Part shown: positions 45,225 to 54,606 of the stretch, piece after piece
Layout: the number at the start of each line of letters is the position of its first letter
Position numbering within the stretch: position 1 is the first letter of the stretch
Origin: JACZYA01 sp965247455
GTDB taxonomy: Bacteria; Acidobacteriota; Terriglobia; Acidiferrales; 2-02-FULL-67-57
Assembly: GCA_965247455.1 (NCBI GenBank)
Contig: CBDFHE010000017.1
Coordinates: forward strand, 124,001-188,000
Direction: 5' to 3'
Length of the DNA: 64,000 nt
Program-made: the position numbers and the translations under genes
The notes under the pieces: model-generated
The model's input: only the letters and a program-made list of their open reading frames with translations
What the model was told of the DNA's origin: nothing
The model's database searches: none

Positions 45225-45599
45225 CTACCTCTTGGGCGCTTCCGCCACGGAGAGGGGCAGGCCATCAGGATCCGCATACAACGCCAGGCGACCGCCGAAC
45301 TCCTCCATCCTGGGCGGCTGGATGCACTTGACGCCTTTGGCCTGCATTTTCTGGTGGAAAGCGTCGAGGTCTTCGACCACAAAGCCGGGGTGGCAACTGC
45401 CGGCGGGCGAGTGGCCGCTGGCGGAGCGCTCGGGGGTGATGGAGTCAGCCGGGTGCAGCGCCAGGAGGGTGCCCTCGGTGGCAAACTCGGTCCAGTGGGG
45501 CGACTCGGACTTCAGCGGCAGGCCGAACACGTCGCGGTAGAACTCCACCGAGCGTTTCATGTCGCTGACGAAGACGATGGTGTAGTCGAGTTTCTTCAT
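45225..45599 (-). CDS. Glyoxalase/VOC-family protein
   Basis: A 124-residue protein of the vicinal-oxygen-chelate fold: LDYTIVFVSDMKRSVEFYRD, FVVEDLDAFHQKMQAKGV and GGRLALYADPDGLPLSVAE are the two beta-alpha-beta units. Members include glyoxalase I, dioxygenases and resistance proteins. A metal ligand pattern of His/Glu is only partial, so the chemistry cannot be named. It lies next to larE on the same strand. Confidence 0.85.
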   Translation of the reverse strand: MKKLDYTIVFVSDMKRSVEFYRDVFGLPLKSESPHWTEFATEGTLLALHPADSITPERSASGHSPAGSCHPGFVVEDLDAFHQKMQAKGVKCIQPPRMEEFGGRLALYADPDGLPLSVAEAPKR

Positions 45600-45628
45600 A
45601 TCTCCCTCCCGTCCGCCCCGCTGGGGGT

Positions 45629-45723
45629 GTCATTCTGAGCGCAGCGAAGAATCCCACCCGTACAAGTAGCAGACAGATACGGGATTCTTCGTCGCCCGCC
45701 CAAAGCGGGCTCCTCAGAATGAC
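45629..45723. repeat. Intergenic hairpin repeat, family A
   Basis: GTCATTCTGAGCGCAGCGAA and the downstream CTCAGAATGAC form a hairpin; inner arms GAAGAATCCC/GGGATTCTTC pair. It lies between the glyoxalase and gyrA genes. Confidence 0.9.
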
Positions 45724-45738
45724 AAATTCGGTCCCTGC

Positions 45739-48339
45739 TTATTCTGTAGCCGCGGCTTCGGCCACCGCTTCGGCGTGCTCCTCTTCAATCACAGTAGCGG
45801 TTGCGGCCACGCGATCGTCCTCGCCCAGCTTCAGCAGGCGCACGCCCTGCGCTGCACGTCCCATGGCGCGAATCTGCCGGGTGCGCACGCGAATGATCTT
45901 CCCCTTTTGGGTGACGATCATGGCATCGGCGTCTTTCGGCACCCGCGCCACCCCGCTGACCAAACCGCTCTTGGGCGTCACCTTGATGTTGATGACGCCG
46001 CGCCCGCCGCGCGACTGCACCCGGTAGCCCGCCACCTCGGTGCGCTTGCCGAAGCCGCGCTCGGTGACGGTGAGGATCAGGTCGGGCAGCGCCTTCTTCA
46101 ACAGGTCGTCAGAGACTTCATCGAGCGTTTCCGGCTCCCGCTTGAGTGTCTTCCCAACCGCCTCCCAGTCGGGCGCAATGGCGGCCATACCGACGATGGA
46201 GTCGGGCTGGCGGCCTTTCTTACCCTCGGTGTCGAGATTCATGCCGCGCACGCCGTAGGCCTGGCGGCCCATGGCGCGCACGCCGGTTTCGCGGAAGAGA
46301 ATCGCCAAGCCGTTGCGGCTGGCGAGGAAGATGACGTGCCGCCCGTCGGTCAGCCGCGCCGCCACCAACTCGTCGCCCTGCTCCAGGCTGATGGCCTGGA
46401 TGCCGGTGGAGCGCGGATTGGCGAACTGGCTGAGCTCGGTCTTCTTCACCGTGCCGTTGCGGGTAACGAAAAAGATGTGGCGGTCGGCCTCCTCCAGCGA
46501 CTTCACCGCCAGGAATGCCGCCACCTGATCTTCTTTCGGCAGGGTGAGCAACTGCGCGATGGGCTTGCCGCGCGAGGCCCAGCCGGCTTCGGGGATGTCC
46601 CAGACCCGCAGCCAATAGACTTTGCCGGTTTGGGTGAACACCAGCAGGTAGCCGTGGGTGGTGGCGACGAAGAGGTGCTCGACAAAGTCGTCCTGGCGCG
46701 CCTTGAGCGCCATGCGGCCCTTACCGGCGCGGCCCTGGCGGCGGTAGGACTCCACCGGAGTGCGCTTGAGGTAGCCGTTGTGGGTGACGGTAATCATCAC
46801 CGGCTCGTCCGGCACCAGGTCTTCGACCTTGATCTCCTCCGGGCGCTCGACAATCTGGGTGCGACGCTGGTCGCCGAATTGCTTCTGCACCGTGCGCAGC
46901 TCCTGGGTAATCACCTCGCGCAGTCTGGTGTCGGAGCGGAGGATTTCCTCCAACTCCTTGATGCGCGCCTGCAGGGCTTTCAACTCGTCGAGAATCTTCT
47001 GCCGCTCCATTTGCGTCAGCCGGTGGAGTTGCAGATCGAGGATGGCCTGCGCCTGCACGTCGGTGAACTTCCAACGCTTCACCAAACCGCCCTTGGCTTC
47101 GGCGGGCGACTTGGACCGGCGGATGAGCTTGATGATGGCGTCAAGGACATCGACCGCTTTCTTAAAGCCCAGCAAGATGTGCTCGCGCTGGCGCGCCCTG
47201 GTCAACTCAAAAGTGGTCCGCCGCCGCACTACCTCAACGCGGTGGTTGACAAAAAGTTGGATGGCTTCGATCAGCCCGACTTCTTTGGGCTGGCCGTTGG
47301 CGATGGCCAGCATGATCATCCCGAAGCTGACCTGCATCTGGGTGTGCTTGTAGAGGTTGTTGAGGATGATTTCGGGCTGCTCGCCGCGCTTGAGCTCCAG
47401 CACGATGCGCATGCCCTCGCGGTCGCTTTCGTCGCGGATGTCGGAGATGCCTTCGACTTTTTTGTTGTTGACCAGGTCGGCGATCTTCTCAATCAGGCGG
47501 GACTTGTTGACCTGGTAGGGAATCTCAGTAATGACGATGCTCACCTTGTCGCGCGCGCCCTCTTCGATGCCGGCTTTGGCGCGGACTTGGAAGCTGCCGC
47601 GGCCGGTGCGGTAGGCCTGCTGGACGCCCTCCTTGCCGAAGAGGATGCCGGCGGTGGGGAAGTCCGGCCCCGGCACCAGTCGCATGATTTCCTTCAGGTT
47701 CGAGTTGGGCTTGCGCAGCAGCAGCGCGGTGGCGTCAAGAATTTCAGTCAGGTTGTGGGGTGGGATGTTGGTGGTCATGCCGACGGCGATGCCGGAGGTG
47801 CCGTTGACCAGTAGGCTGGGCACGCGCGTGGGCAACACCACCGGCTCGCGGGTGGTGTCGTCGAAGTTGGGGGTGAAGTCAACCGTGTCCTTCTCAATGT
47901 CGGCCAGCAGGTCCATGGCCACGTGCGCCAGGCGGCACTCGGTGTAGCGGTAGGCGGCGGGCGGGTCGCCGTCAACGGAGCCGAAGTTGCCCTGGCCGTC
48001 AATGAGCGGGTAGCGCATGCTGAAACCCTGAGCCATGCGCACCAGCGCTTCATAGACCGGGGCGTCGCCGTGGGGGTGGAACTTCTTGAGCACCTCGCCC
48101 ACCACGCCCGCGCACTTGGAGTGCTTGCGGCCGGGGACAAGGTTCATCTCGTGCATGGCGTAGAGGATGCGACGGTGGACGGGCTTGAGGCCGTCGCGGA
48201 TGTCGGGCAGGGCGCGCCCGACGATTACGCTCATGGCGTAATCCATGTAGGAGCGCCGCATCTCCTCTTCGATATCCACTCCGATGAACGGCGGCAGCTC
48301 GGGCCCGTTCGGGCCCGGCTTCACTGGCTCAGTCGCCAT
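45739..48339 (-). CDS. gyrA: DNA gyrase subunit A
   Basis: An 866-residue type II topoisomerase subunit that cuts and rejoins DNA while introducing negative supercoils. The active-site Tyr is in AAYRYTECRL (residue 132), and the N-terminal DNA gate has KPVHRRILYAMHEM. The DNA-wrapping C-terminal beta-pinwheel includes the GyrA-box-like YRRQGRAGKGRMA. In the quinolone region the sequence is HPHGDAPVYEAL, with Ala where E. coli has Ser83 and Glu for Asp87. Length and order are normal. The C terminus is acidic (EEEHAEAVAEAAATE). It is on the same strand as gyrB, separated by a broken gene. Confidence 0.97.
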   Translation of the reverse strand: MATEPVKPGPNGPELPPFIGVDIEEEMRRSYMDYAMSVIVGRALPDIRDGLKPVHRRILYAMHEMNLVPGRKHSKCAGVVGEVLKKFHPHGDAPVYEALVRMAQGFSMRYPLIDGQGNFGSVDGDPPAAYRYTECRLAHVAMDLLADIEKDTVDFTPNFDDTTREPVVLPTRVPSLLVNGTSGIAVGMTTNIPPHNLTEILDATALLLRKPNSNLKEIMRLVPGPDFPTAGILFGKEGVQQAYRTGRGSFQVRAKAGIEEGARDKVSIVITEIPYQVNKSRLIEKIADLVNNKKVEGISDIRDESDREGMRIVLELKRGEQPEIILNNLYKHTQMQVSFGMIMLAIANGQPKEVGLIEAIQLFVNHRVEVVRRRTTFELTRARQREHILLGFKKAVDVLDAIIKLIRRSKSPAEAKGGLVKRWKFTDVQAQAILDLQLHRLTQMERQKILDELKALQARIKELEEILRSDTRLREVITQELRTVQKQFGDQRRTQIVERPEEIKVEDLVPDEPVMITVTHNGYLKRTPVESYRRQGRAGKGRMALKARQDDFVEHLFVATTHGYLLVFTQTGKVYWLRVWDIPEAGWASRGKPIAQLLTLPKEDQVAAFLAVKSLEEADRHIFFVTRNGTVKKTELSQFANPRSTGIQAISLEQGDELVAARLTDGRHVIFLASRNGLAILFRETGVRAMGRQAYGVRGMNLDTEGKKGRQPDSIVGMAAIAPDWEAVGKTLKREPETLDEVSDDLLKKALPDLILTVTERGFGKRTEVAGYRVQSRGGRGVINIKVTPKSGLVSGVARVPKDADAMIVTQKGKIIRVRTRQIRAMGRAAQGVRLLKLGEDDRVAATATVIEEEHAEAVAEAAATE

Positions 48340-48453
48340 CTGGCTCTTGCTCCTATGCCTCAGCTTCTTTGTGTCTTAGTTCGCGAAAATAACCAGCAAC
48401 AATAACCCGCCCCATTGCGCGGACGCATCGACTCCTCTCCTGCACACCAAGAA

Positions 48454-49048
48454 CTAGTGCTCCCGCTCCCAAGATGAACCATAGCCCCCTCCGGGGCCTC
48501 TCAATAGGCCGCACACTATTAGCGTCGCCGAAAGCGCAGCCGTGAGTCCTGCGAGCCGCAAGCGGCGTCGATACAACTCACCCAAGTCGGGGAAAAGGGT
48601 CATGTAATGAAGCAACGGGGTCAGTACTATTGATTCCCACCTGTTCTCACCCGCCTCCACTTGCGGAGGCAATACCCGACGTCCTGCCGCCTGGCTTAGC
48701 TTGCGAAAGGCCCGAAGGGTGAACTCACGGTCAACCTTATCTTGTGCGAAACCAGGGCCGAACAAAAGCGACGCGGCGATCCAGTGCGATGATTCCTTTC
48801 ACAACTACCCCGACAAGAATCTCGCCGAGGGCCTGCAGGCCAACTCCGATAACAAACGCTGCAACCGCTAATAAGAAGATTCTCGTAGTGTATCCCAGCA
48901 CTTTGCTGCTCAGGAATGGCAACACCCAGCCTTCGCCAGCGCTTCCCCAAATCATGAGGAAAAGAATCCCAGGAACTTCGTAGACTATAAGCTCGTCCAG
49001 GAAGGCAGTGGTGGCAGCAAGCCGTACGGGTATGCCAGGCAAGTCCAT
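48454..49048 (-). pseudogene. Membrane protein gene between gyrA and gyrB, frameshifted
   Basis: The upstream part (49048 to about 48745) encodes a hydrophobic protein (FLLAVAAFVIGVGLQALGEI) and stops after ALDRRVAFVRPWFRTR. The other frame continues FGPGFAQDKVDREFTLRAFRK and ends with another helix (LAGLTAALSATLIVCGLL) at 48454. The frames join at GCTTTTG near 48755-48765; one T fewer restores a 200-residue two-helix protein. It is therefore a frameshifted gene (or an error) of unknown function. Confidence 0.7.
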
Positions 49049-49054
49049 GAGCTG

Positions 49055-51523
49055 CTAAATATCCAGGTTCTTTACTTCGAGGGCGTTTTGCTCGATGAAG
49101 GCGCGGCGGGCAACGACGTTGTCGCCCATCAGGGTGGAGAAGATCTCCTCGGCCACGACCACGTCTTCGAGCTTGACCTGGAGCAGCAGGCGCTCCTCCG
49201 GCTTCATGGTGGTGTCGTAGAGCTGCTCCGGGTTCATCTCGCCCAGGCCTTTGAAGCGGGTGATGGCGAGGTGGCGCTTGCCCTGCTCGACCAAATGGTC
49301 GAGAACCTCGCGCGCGCTCTGCTTCTGGAGCTTGGAGCCGTTGGAGACCACGGTGAAGGGCGGCTTGTCGTGCGCCGCCAGCCGCTTGGCCAGATCCACC
49401 ACGCGCTTGTACTCCGGCAGCGACGCCAGCGCCCAGTTGATGCGGGTCTCTGCGCCAACGCCGTTGCGGATCACCAGCTCACGCAGGGAGTGTTCCTCGT
49501 CGAAGGCCGCCGTGGCTTTGACGCCCAGCTTAGCCAGCTTCTTGGCGAACTTATCGAGCTTGGTTTTGGCCTTGAAGTCGCCTTTCTGTTGCAGGTCGCC
49601 CGCAGCCAAGGCTTCGGCCAAGCGGCGGTCGCCCACGCGCCGCTCCAGCTTGTCGAGATATTGGTTGTACTCCGCCAGTTGCAGGAGAAACTTGCTCAGG
49701 TCGCCGCCTTCCAGCACGCGCCCGTTGCCGAGCTTGACCTTCTGCTCCTCCACCGCCCGGTTCATGAGCTTGCGCTGGAACTCGCGCTCGTCGTGGATGT
49801 ACTCCTCGCTGCGGCCTTTCTTGATGCGGTAGAGCGGCGGCTGGGCGATGAAGACGTGGCCGCGCTCGATCAGTCCCTTCATCTGCCGGAAGAAGAAGGT
49901 CAGCAGCAGGGTGCGGATGTGGGAGCCGTCCACGTCGGCGTCGGTCATGAGGATGACCTTGTGGTAGCGCAGGCGAGCGGGGTCGAAGTCGTCCTTGCCG
50001 ATGCCGGTGCCGAGGGCGGTGATGAGCGCGCGGATTTCCTCGTGGCCGAGCATTTTGTCGTAGCGGGCCTTCTCCACGTTTAAGATTTTGCCCTTGAGCG
50101 GCAGGATGGCCTGCGTGCGGCGGTCGCGGCCCTGTTTGGCAGAGCCGCCGGCCGATTCGCCCTCAACGATAAAGATCTCGCAGCGGGCGGGGTCGCGCTC
50201 CTGGCAGTCGGCCAGTTTGCCTGGCAGCGAAGAGCCTTCCAGCGCGCCCTTGCGTCGCACCAACTCTCGCGCCTTGCGCGCCGCCTCGCGCGCCCGCATG
50301 GCCTCGATGGCCTTGGCGATGATTTTACGGGCGACACTGGTGCGCTTGTCGAAATAGCCCGCCAGCTTCTCGTTGATGAAGGCCTCCACCAACCCCTTGA
50401 TGTCGCTGTTGAGCTTGCCTTTGGTCTGCCCCTCGAACTGCGGCTGCGGCAGGCGCACGCTGATGACCGCCGTCAGGCCTTCGCGCATGTCGTCGGAGGA
50501 GAGGCCCTCGTTCTCGTTCTTGAGCAGGCTCAAGTTCTTGGCCTGGCGATTGAGCGTGCGGGTGAGCGCGGAGCGGAAGCCGGAGAGGTGGGTGCCGCCG
50601 TCCACGGTGTTGATGTTGTTGGCGAAGGCGAAGAGGTTCTCGGTGTAGCCGTCGTTCCACTGGATGGCGATCTCCATTTCCAGGCGGCCGGCGCCGCCGG
50701 CCATGTCGCGCGTGCCCTCTATGTAGATGGGCTCGTCGTGCAGCACGGTCTTTTTGCGGTTCATCAAGCGGACGAACTCGGCGATGCCGCCCTGGTAGTG
50801 GAACTTGGCCTGTTTGGCAGGGCTGGTACGCTCGTCGGTGAGCGTGATTTCCAGGCCCTTGTTCAAAAAGGCCATCTCGCGCAGGCGCTGGGCCATGGTG
50901 TCGTAGCTGAACTCGGTCTTGGGAAAAATCTCGGGGTCGGCGTGGAAATTGATCTTGGTGCCGGTCTTTTGGGTTTTGCCGGTGCGCGCCAGCCGCCCGG
51001 TGGGCTTGCCGCGCTCGTAGGACTGCTCGAAGACGCTGCCGTCGCGCCAGATTTCCAGGTCGAGCCAGTCTGAGAGCGCGTTCACCACCGAGACGCCCAC
51101 GCCGTGCAGTCCGCCCGAGACTTTGTAGCTCTTGGTGTCGAACTTGCCGCCGGCGTGCAGCTTGGTCATCACCACTTCGGCGGCGGGCTTGCCGGTGCCG
51201 CGGTGGGTATCTACCGGGATGCCGCGCCCATTGTCGGTGACGGTGATGGAGTTGCCGTCGTGGACGGTAACTTCGATGTGCGTGCAGTGGCCCGCCAGCG
51301 CCTCGTCCACCGAGTTGTCCACCACCTCCCACACCAAGTGGTGCAAGCCGGTTGCCGCGGTCGAGCCGATGTACATGGCCGGGCGCTTGCGGACCGCCTC
51401 CAGGTCACCGAGGATCTGGATGCTGGTGGCGTCGTAGTGGTGCCCCGGCGCGGCAGCGGTTGTCTTGCTGCTCTTCTTTGTTTGCGCGGCAGTTTTTTTT
51501 CGGGGTTTTCGAGCCTTGGCCAT
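49055..51523 (-). CDS. gyrB: DNA gyrase subunit B
   Basis: An 822-residue ATPase subunit of gyrase. After a lysine-rich N-terminal extension (about 30 residues) come the GHKL ATPase motifs (VVDNSVDEALAGHCTHIEV, VTDNGRGIPVDTH, SGGLHGVGVSVVNALS) and the Toprim domain (VEGESAGGSAKQGRDRRTQA, TDADVDGSHIRTLLL). The Toprim carries the long insert found in Gram-negative GyrB (about residues 580-750). Ends with RRAFIEQNALEVKNLDI. recF, normally between dnaN and gyrB, is absent. Confidence 0.97.
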   Translation of the reverse strand: MAKARKPRKKTAAQTKKSSKTTAAAPGHHYDATSIQILGDLEAVRKRPAMYIGSTAATGLHHLVWEVVDNSVDEALAGHCTHIEVTVHDGNSITVTDNGRGIPVDTHRGTGKPAAEVVMTKLHAGGKFDTKSYKVSGGLHGVGVSVVNALSDWLDLEIWRDGSVFEQSYERGKPTGRLARTGKTQKTGTKINFHADPEIFPKTEFSYDTMAQRLREMAFLNKGLEITLTDERTSPAKQAKFHYQGGIAEFVRLMNRKKTVLHDEPIYIEGTRDMAGGAGRLEMEIAIQWNDGYTENLFAFANNINTVDGGTHLSGFRSALTRTLNRQAKNLSLLKNENEGLSSDDMREGLTAVISVRLPQPQFEGQTKGKLNSDIKGLVEAFINEKLAGYFDKRTSVARKIIAKAIEAMRAREAARKARELVRRKGALEGSSLPGKLADCQERDPARCEIFIVEGESAGGSAKQGRDRRTQAILPLKGKILNVEKARYDKMLGHEEIRALITALGTGIGKDDFDPARLRYHKVILMTDADVDGSHIRTLLLTFFFRQMKGLIERGHVFIAQPPLYRIKKGRSEEYIHDEREFQRKLMNRAVEEQKVKLGNGRVLEGGDLSKFLLQLAEYNQYLDKLERRVGDRRLAEALAAGDLQQKGDFKAKTKLDKFAKKLAKLGVKATAAFDEEHSLRELVIRNGVGAETRINWALASLPEYKRVVDLAKRLAAHDKPPFTVVSNGSKLQKQSAREVLDHLVEQGKRHLAITRFKGLGEMNPEQLYDTTMKPEERLLLQVKLEDVVVAEEIFSTLMGDNVVARRAFIEQNALEVKNLDI

Positions 51524-51895
51524 CGTTTACCTCCACCTCGTGTGGCGAATTCGCGCGCTGCGGGAGGAAGAACCTGTTCGGTGTCTCGCTCGGCCAAGTC
51601 GGTGGGCGGGACGCCAAGCGCCGGCGGGCGAATCCTGTGCTCGAACCCGTGGGATGCTGCCTTGGAACAAGCTGCTCTTGCCTTCCTGTTCGGGGGCGCC
51701 TTTGCGGCGCTTTCAAAACAACTTATTTTACCAGATTTAGGGGTAGAAATCGAGAGCGAAAAGGGGGGAATATGCCAGCTTTTTCAGTTGGTTACAGCAC
51801 CCCCAGGGGCGCCGCCCGGACCCCGCGGGGCGGCCCGTTTTGGCCGGCGCTAGGGGCCCCACCCGGCGGCTGTGGGCCAAGAGCCCCGCCGCCCA
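51524..51895. other. Intergenic stretch where recF would be expected, no gene seen
   Basis: 372 bases between dnaN and gyrB with no coding signal. The part next to gyrB is its upstream region; an AT-rich patch (TTATTTTACCAGATTTAGG, about 51721-51740) is the likeliest promoter location. Near 51800-51840 is a GC-rich hairpin (GGGCGCC / GGGCGGC) that lacks a U-run, so I do not call it a terminator. Confidence 0.65.
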
Positions 51896-53014
51896 TTACA
51901 GCCGCATGGGCATGACGACGTAGCGGTATTTGTAGTCCTCCTCGGCCAGCGGGCGCATCTGGCCGGCGGTCTGGTCGTCCTTGAATTCGAAGCTGATGGG
52001 CCCCGCCGCCGCCACGCTGAGGAAATCCAGCAGGAAGGTCGCGTTAAAGCCGATCTGCAGCGGCTCCCCGGTATAGGCCGTGGGCGGAATCAACTCCTCG
52101 TGGGCTTCTCCATACTCGGCCGAACTGGCGAAAATCTCCACTTTGTCTTTGCCCAGCGCCATCCGGATGGCATGGCTGCGCTGGTCGGCCACCAAGTCGG
52201 CGCGCTTGACCGCGTTAGCCACGGTTTCCCGCTCCAGCACCACCGTGCTTTTGTTCTCGCGCGGCAGCACCGCCTCGTAGTTCGGGAATTGCCCGCTCAG
52301 CAGGCGGCTGATCAGCAACCGCTCGCCAACCTTAAAGAAGAGGTGCGAATCATCGCGGGCGAATTGTACTTCTTCTTTGTCCTCCACCTCTTTTAGCAGG
52401 CGCTCGACTTCCGTCATGGCCTTTTTCGGTACCAGCACACGCACTTCTGTATTCAGCCCGCTGAATTTATGCGAGGTTTCGATATGGCTCAGCCGGAGCC
52501 CGTCGGTTGCTACCATTGTAATGCTGTCCGGCTTGAGTTGCAGCAGCGCTCCGCTGAGCGTGTAGCGCGACTCTTCCATAGAAATTGCGAAGGTGGTCTT
52601 CGCTATGAGTGTTGCTAATATCGCGGCGGGAATTTTTACCAGCGGGTGGGGGAAGTCCGGCAACGCCGGGAAGTTATCCCGCGCCATCCCCACCAGCTTA
52701 AAGCGCGACCGCGCACAGCGAAGCTCTACCCAGTTGTTCTCCAAGGCCTTGAACTTAATCTCAGCGTCTGGGAGCGTGCGGACAATTTCAAATAGGCGGC
52801 GTGCAGCAATTGTTCCTGCTCCCTCCTTTTTAACCTTCGCGGGCAGCACGATCCGGGTCCCCATCTCCAGGTCTGTAGCAGCAATCCAAAGCTGGTCTTT
52901 CTTAGCTTCCACCAATAGATTTGAGAGGATAGGAATGGTCGTCTTGCGCTCAACAACCCCCTGCACAAGCTGTAGCTCGCGAAGCAAATCAAACTTCTTC
53001 ACACTAAAGTCCAT
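51896..53014 (-). CDS. dnaN: DNA polymerase III sliding clamp (beta subunit)
   Basis: A 372-residue sliding-clamp protein made of three similar domains that ring DNA and hold the polymerase. It starts MDFSVKKFDLLRELQLVQGV, with family segments LSNLLVEAKKDQLWIAATDL, DGLRLSHIETSHKF, RLLSGQFPNYEAVLPREN, and the C-terminal ending RYVVMPMRL. It has the usual length (360-380). It lies 224 bases downstream of dnaA on the same strand, as in many bacteria. Confidence 0.96.
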   Translation of the reverse strand: MDFSVKKFDLLRELQLVQGVVERKTTIPILSNLLVEAKKDQLWIAATDLEMGTRIVLPAKVKKEGAGTIAARRLFEIVRTLPDAEIKFKALENNWVELRCARSRFKLVGMARDNFPALPDFPHPLVKIPAAILATLIAKTTFAISMEESRYTLSGALLQLKPDSITMVATDGLRLSHIETSHKFSGLNTEVRVLVPKKAMTEVERLLKEVEDKEEVQFARDDSHLFFKVGERLLISRLLSGQFPNYEAVLPRENKSTVVLERETVANAVKRADLVADQRSHAIRMALGKDKVEIFASSAEYGEAHEELIPPTAYTGEPLQIGFNATFLLDFLSVAAAGPISFEFKDDQTAGQMRPLAEEDYKYRYVVMPMRL

Positions 53015-53039
53015 GTTGTTATCCTCGAAGAGAGCTACT

Positions 53040-53238
53040 ACTACTTAAAAACTATCTTATATAAAGACTAGCCGCCGTAGTAGGCGCGTGGACGGCGAGG
53101 AAAAAACGCGCAAGAGGCAGATAGAAAGGAGCTTGCCCTAGACAGTGCTGTTTATCCCGTGGTGGAAGGGCGGTGGAAAAATTAGTTGTTTGAGTAATCA
53201 TCCACACCATCCACAGATAATGAAAAGGAAACCCACTA
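53040..53238. other. Candidate replication origin (dnaN-dnaA spacer)
   Basis: Between dnaN and dnaA. It holds two adjacent 9-mers TCATCCACA (53198-53206) and CCATCCACA (53207-53215), one and two mismatches from the DnaA box TTATCCACA, and an inverted near-box (GGTGGAAAA, 53172-53180). An AT-rich patch (TTAAAAACTATCTTATATAA, near 53045-53065) could unwind. The boxes are imperfect, so this is only a candidate. Confidence 0.5.
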
Positions 53239-54561
53239 CTAGCTTAACATGTTTGTGAGTTTGTGCAGCGCGCGAGCTAGTTCGCGATCCTCTTTGCGCA
53301 AAGCAGTAATTTTTTTCACAGAGTGGAGCACCGTAGTGTGATGCTTGCCGCCAAAGGCGCGCCCAAGTTCAGGCAAGGAGGCACCGGTCAGCTGCTTGGC
53401 TAAGAACATAGCTACTTGCCGAGGATAAGCAATAGCCTTGGCGTTGGTTTTGGATTTCAGCAGGAGCGGAGATAACCCGAAGTGCTCTGCCACACGCCGC
53501 TGCACGGCCTCGATGGAGATGCGCTTCTCCTGCTGCGCCAGGATGTTCTTGAGCACGTTCTCGGCCAGCGGCAGGGAGAGCGACTCACCCACAAGCTGAG
53601 TATATGCGAGCACGCGGATGAGGGCGCCTTCTAGCTCGCGGATGTTGGAGCGGATGCCGCGCGCGATGTACTCGGCAACCTCCGGGGGCAGAAGAGTATT
53701 TTCCGTCTCGGCCTTGCGCATCAAAATGGCAATTTTGGTTTCCAGGTCCGGCGGCTGGATATCAGCAATTAGCCCCCACTCGAAGCGCGAACGCAGGCGC
53801 TCCTCCAGGGTGGGAATCTCCTTGGGCGGGGCGTCGGAACTGATAACAATTTGCTTCTGCGCGTCGTAGAGCGCATTGAAGGTGTGGAAGAATTCCTCCT
53901 GGGTTCGCTCTTTGCCCGCCAGGAACTGGATGTCGTCCAGGAGCAGGACATCCACGGTTCGGTACTTGTCCCGGAAGCTGACCATGCGCTCAAAGCGCAG
54001 GGCGTGGATGACCTCGTTGGTGAATTTCTCGGCGCTCAGGTAGCTGATGCGCAGCGCCCGGTTGCGCTGGCGCACCCGGGCGCCGATGGCCTGCATCAGG
54101 TGGGTCTTGCCCAGCCCGACGCCGCCGTACAGGAAGAGCGGGTTGTACGCCTTGGAGGGCTGGTCGGCCACCGCCTGCGCGGCGGCGTGGGCGAACTGGT
54201 TGGAGGAGCCGACCACAAAAGTCTCAAAGGCGTAGCGGGGGATGAGCTGGTAGTCGGTGGAGTCGAAGTCAAGCTTCGTCTGCGCGTACTGGTTGGACGC
54301 CGCCTGGGAGGTGGCGGCCGGCCGTTGGTTCTCGGGCACGAACTCCACCTGAAAATCGTTCAGGTGGAGCGCCGCCTGGGCGTCCCGTATCAGGGTGCGC
54401 CCATCGCCGGACAGCCACTTCTGAAAGAACAGATTGGGGACCCGGACAACCAAAAGATTTCCCTTGACAGCCTCTAGCCGTGTAGGCTTGAACCAGGTCG
54501 AAAACGTGTGCGGGTTCACACGTGACTCAAGCTGAGCGAGAATGTTCTCCCACGTATTCAT
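53239..54561 (-). CDS. dnaA: Replication initiator DnaA
   Basis: A 440-residue initiator that binds DnaA boxes and opens the origin. N-terminal domain I begins MNTWENILAQLESRVNPHTF; the AAA+ domain has Walker A YGGVGLGKTHLMQAIG (about residues 145-160) and Walker B LLLDDIQFLAGKE; domain IV has the DNA-binding signature FGGKHHTTVLHSVKKI. ATG 54561 is chosen; an in-frame GTG 45 bases earlier would add 15 poorly conserved residues. It faces away from rpmH. The spacing to dnaN holds the candidate origin. Confidence 0.96.
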   Translation of the reverse strand: MNTWENILAQLESRVNPHTFSTWFKPTRLEAVKGNLLVVRVPNLFFQKWLSGDGRTLIRDAQAALHLNDFQVEFVPENQRPAATSQAASNQYAQTKLDFDSTDYQLIPRYAFETFVVGSSNQFAHAAAQAVADQPSKAYNPLFLYGGVGLGKTHLMQAIGARVRQRNRALRISYLSAEKFTNEVIHALRFERMVSFRDKYRTVDVLLLDDIQFLAGKERTQEEFFHTFNALYDAQKQIVISSDAPPKEIPTLEERLRSRFEWGLIADIQPPDLETKIAILMRKAETENTLLPPEVAEYIARGIRSNIRELEGALIRVLAYTQLVGESLSLPLAENVLKNILAQQEKRISIEAVQRRVAEHFGLSPLLLKSKTNAKAIAYPRQVAMFLAKQLTGASLPELGRAFGGKHHTTVLHSVKKITALRKEDRELARALHKLTNMLS

Positions 54562-54606
54562 GCGATTACCGTGCGCACCCGCAGGGGTTTCCACGGCAAT
54601 TTCCAC

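Noticed and set aside
45775..47814. 679-codon plus-strand frame opposite gyrA.
   Set aside because: Antisense shadow of gyrA rich in His, Leu, Arg with no family motif.
49088..50083. 331-codon frame opposite gyrB.
   Set aside because: Antisense shadow with no protein-like motifs.
51800..51845. GC-rich hairpin after dnaN considered as terminator.
   Set aside because: There is no U-run after it, and the pairing is imperfect.
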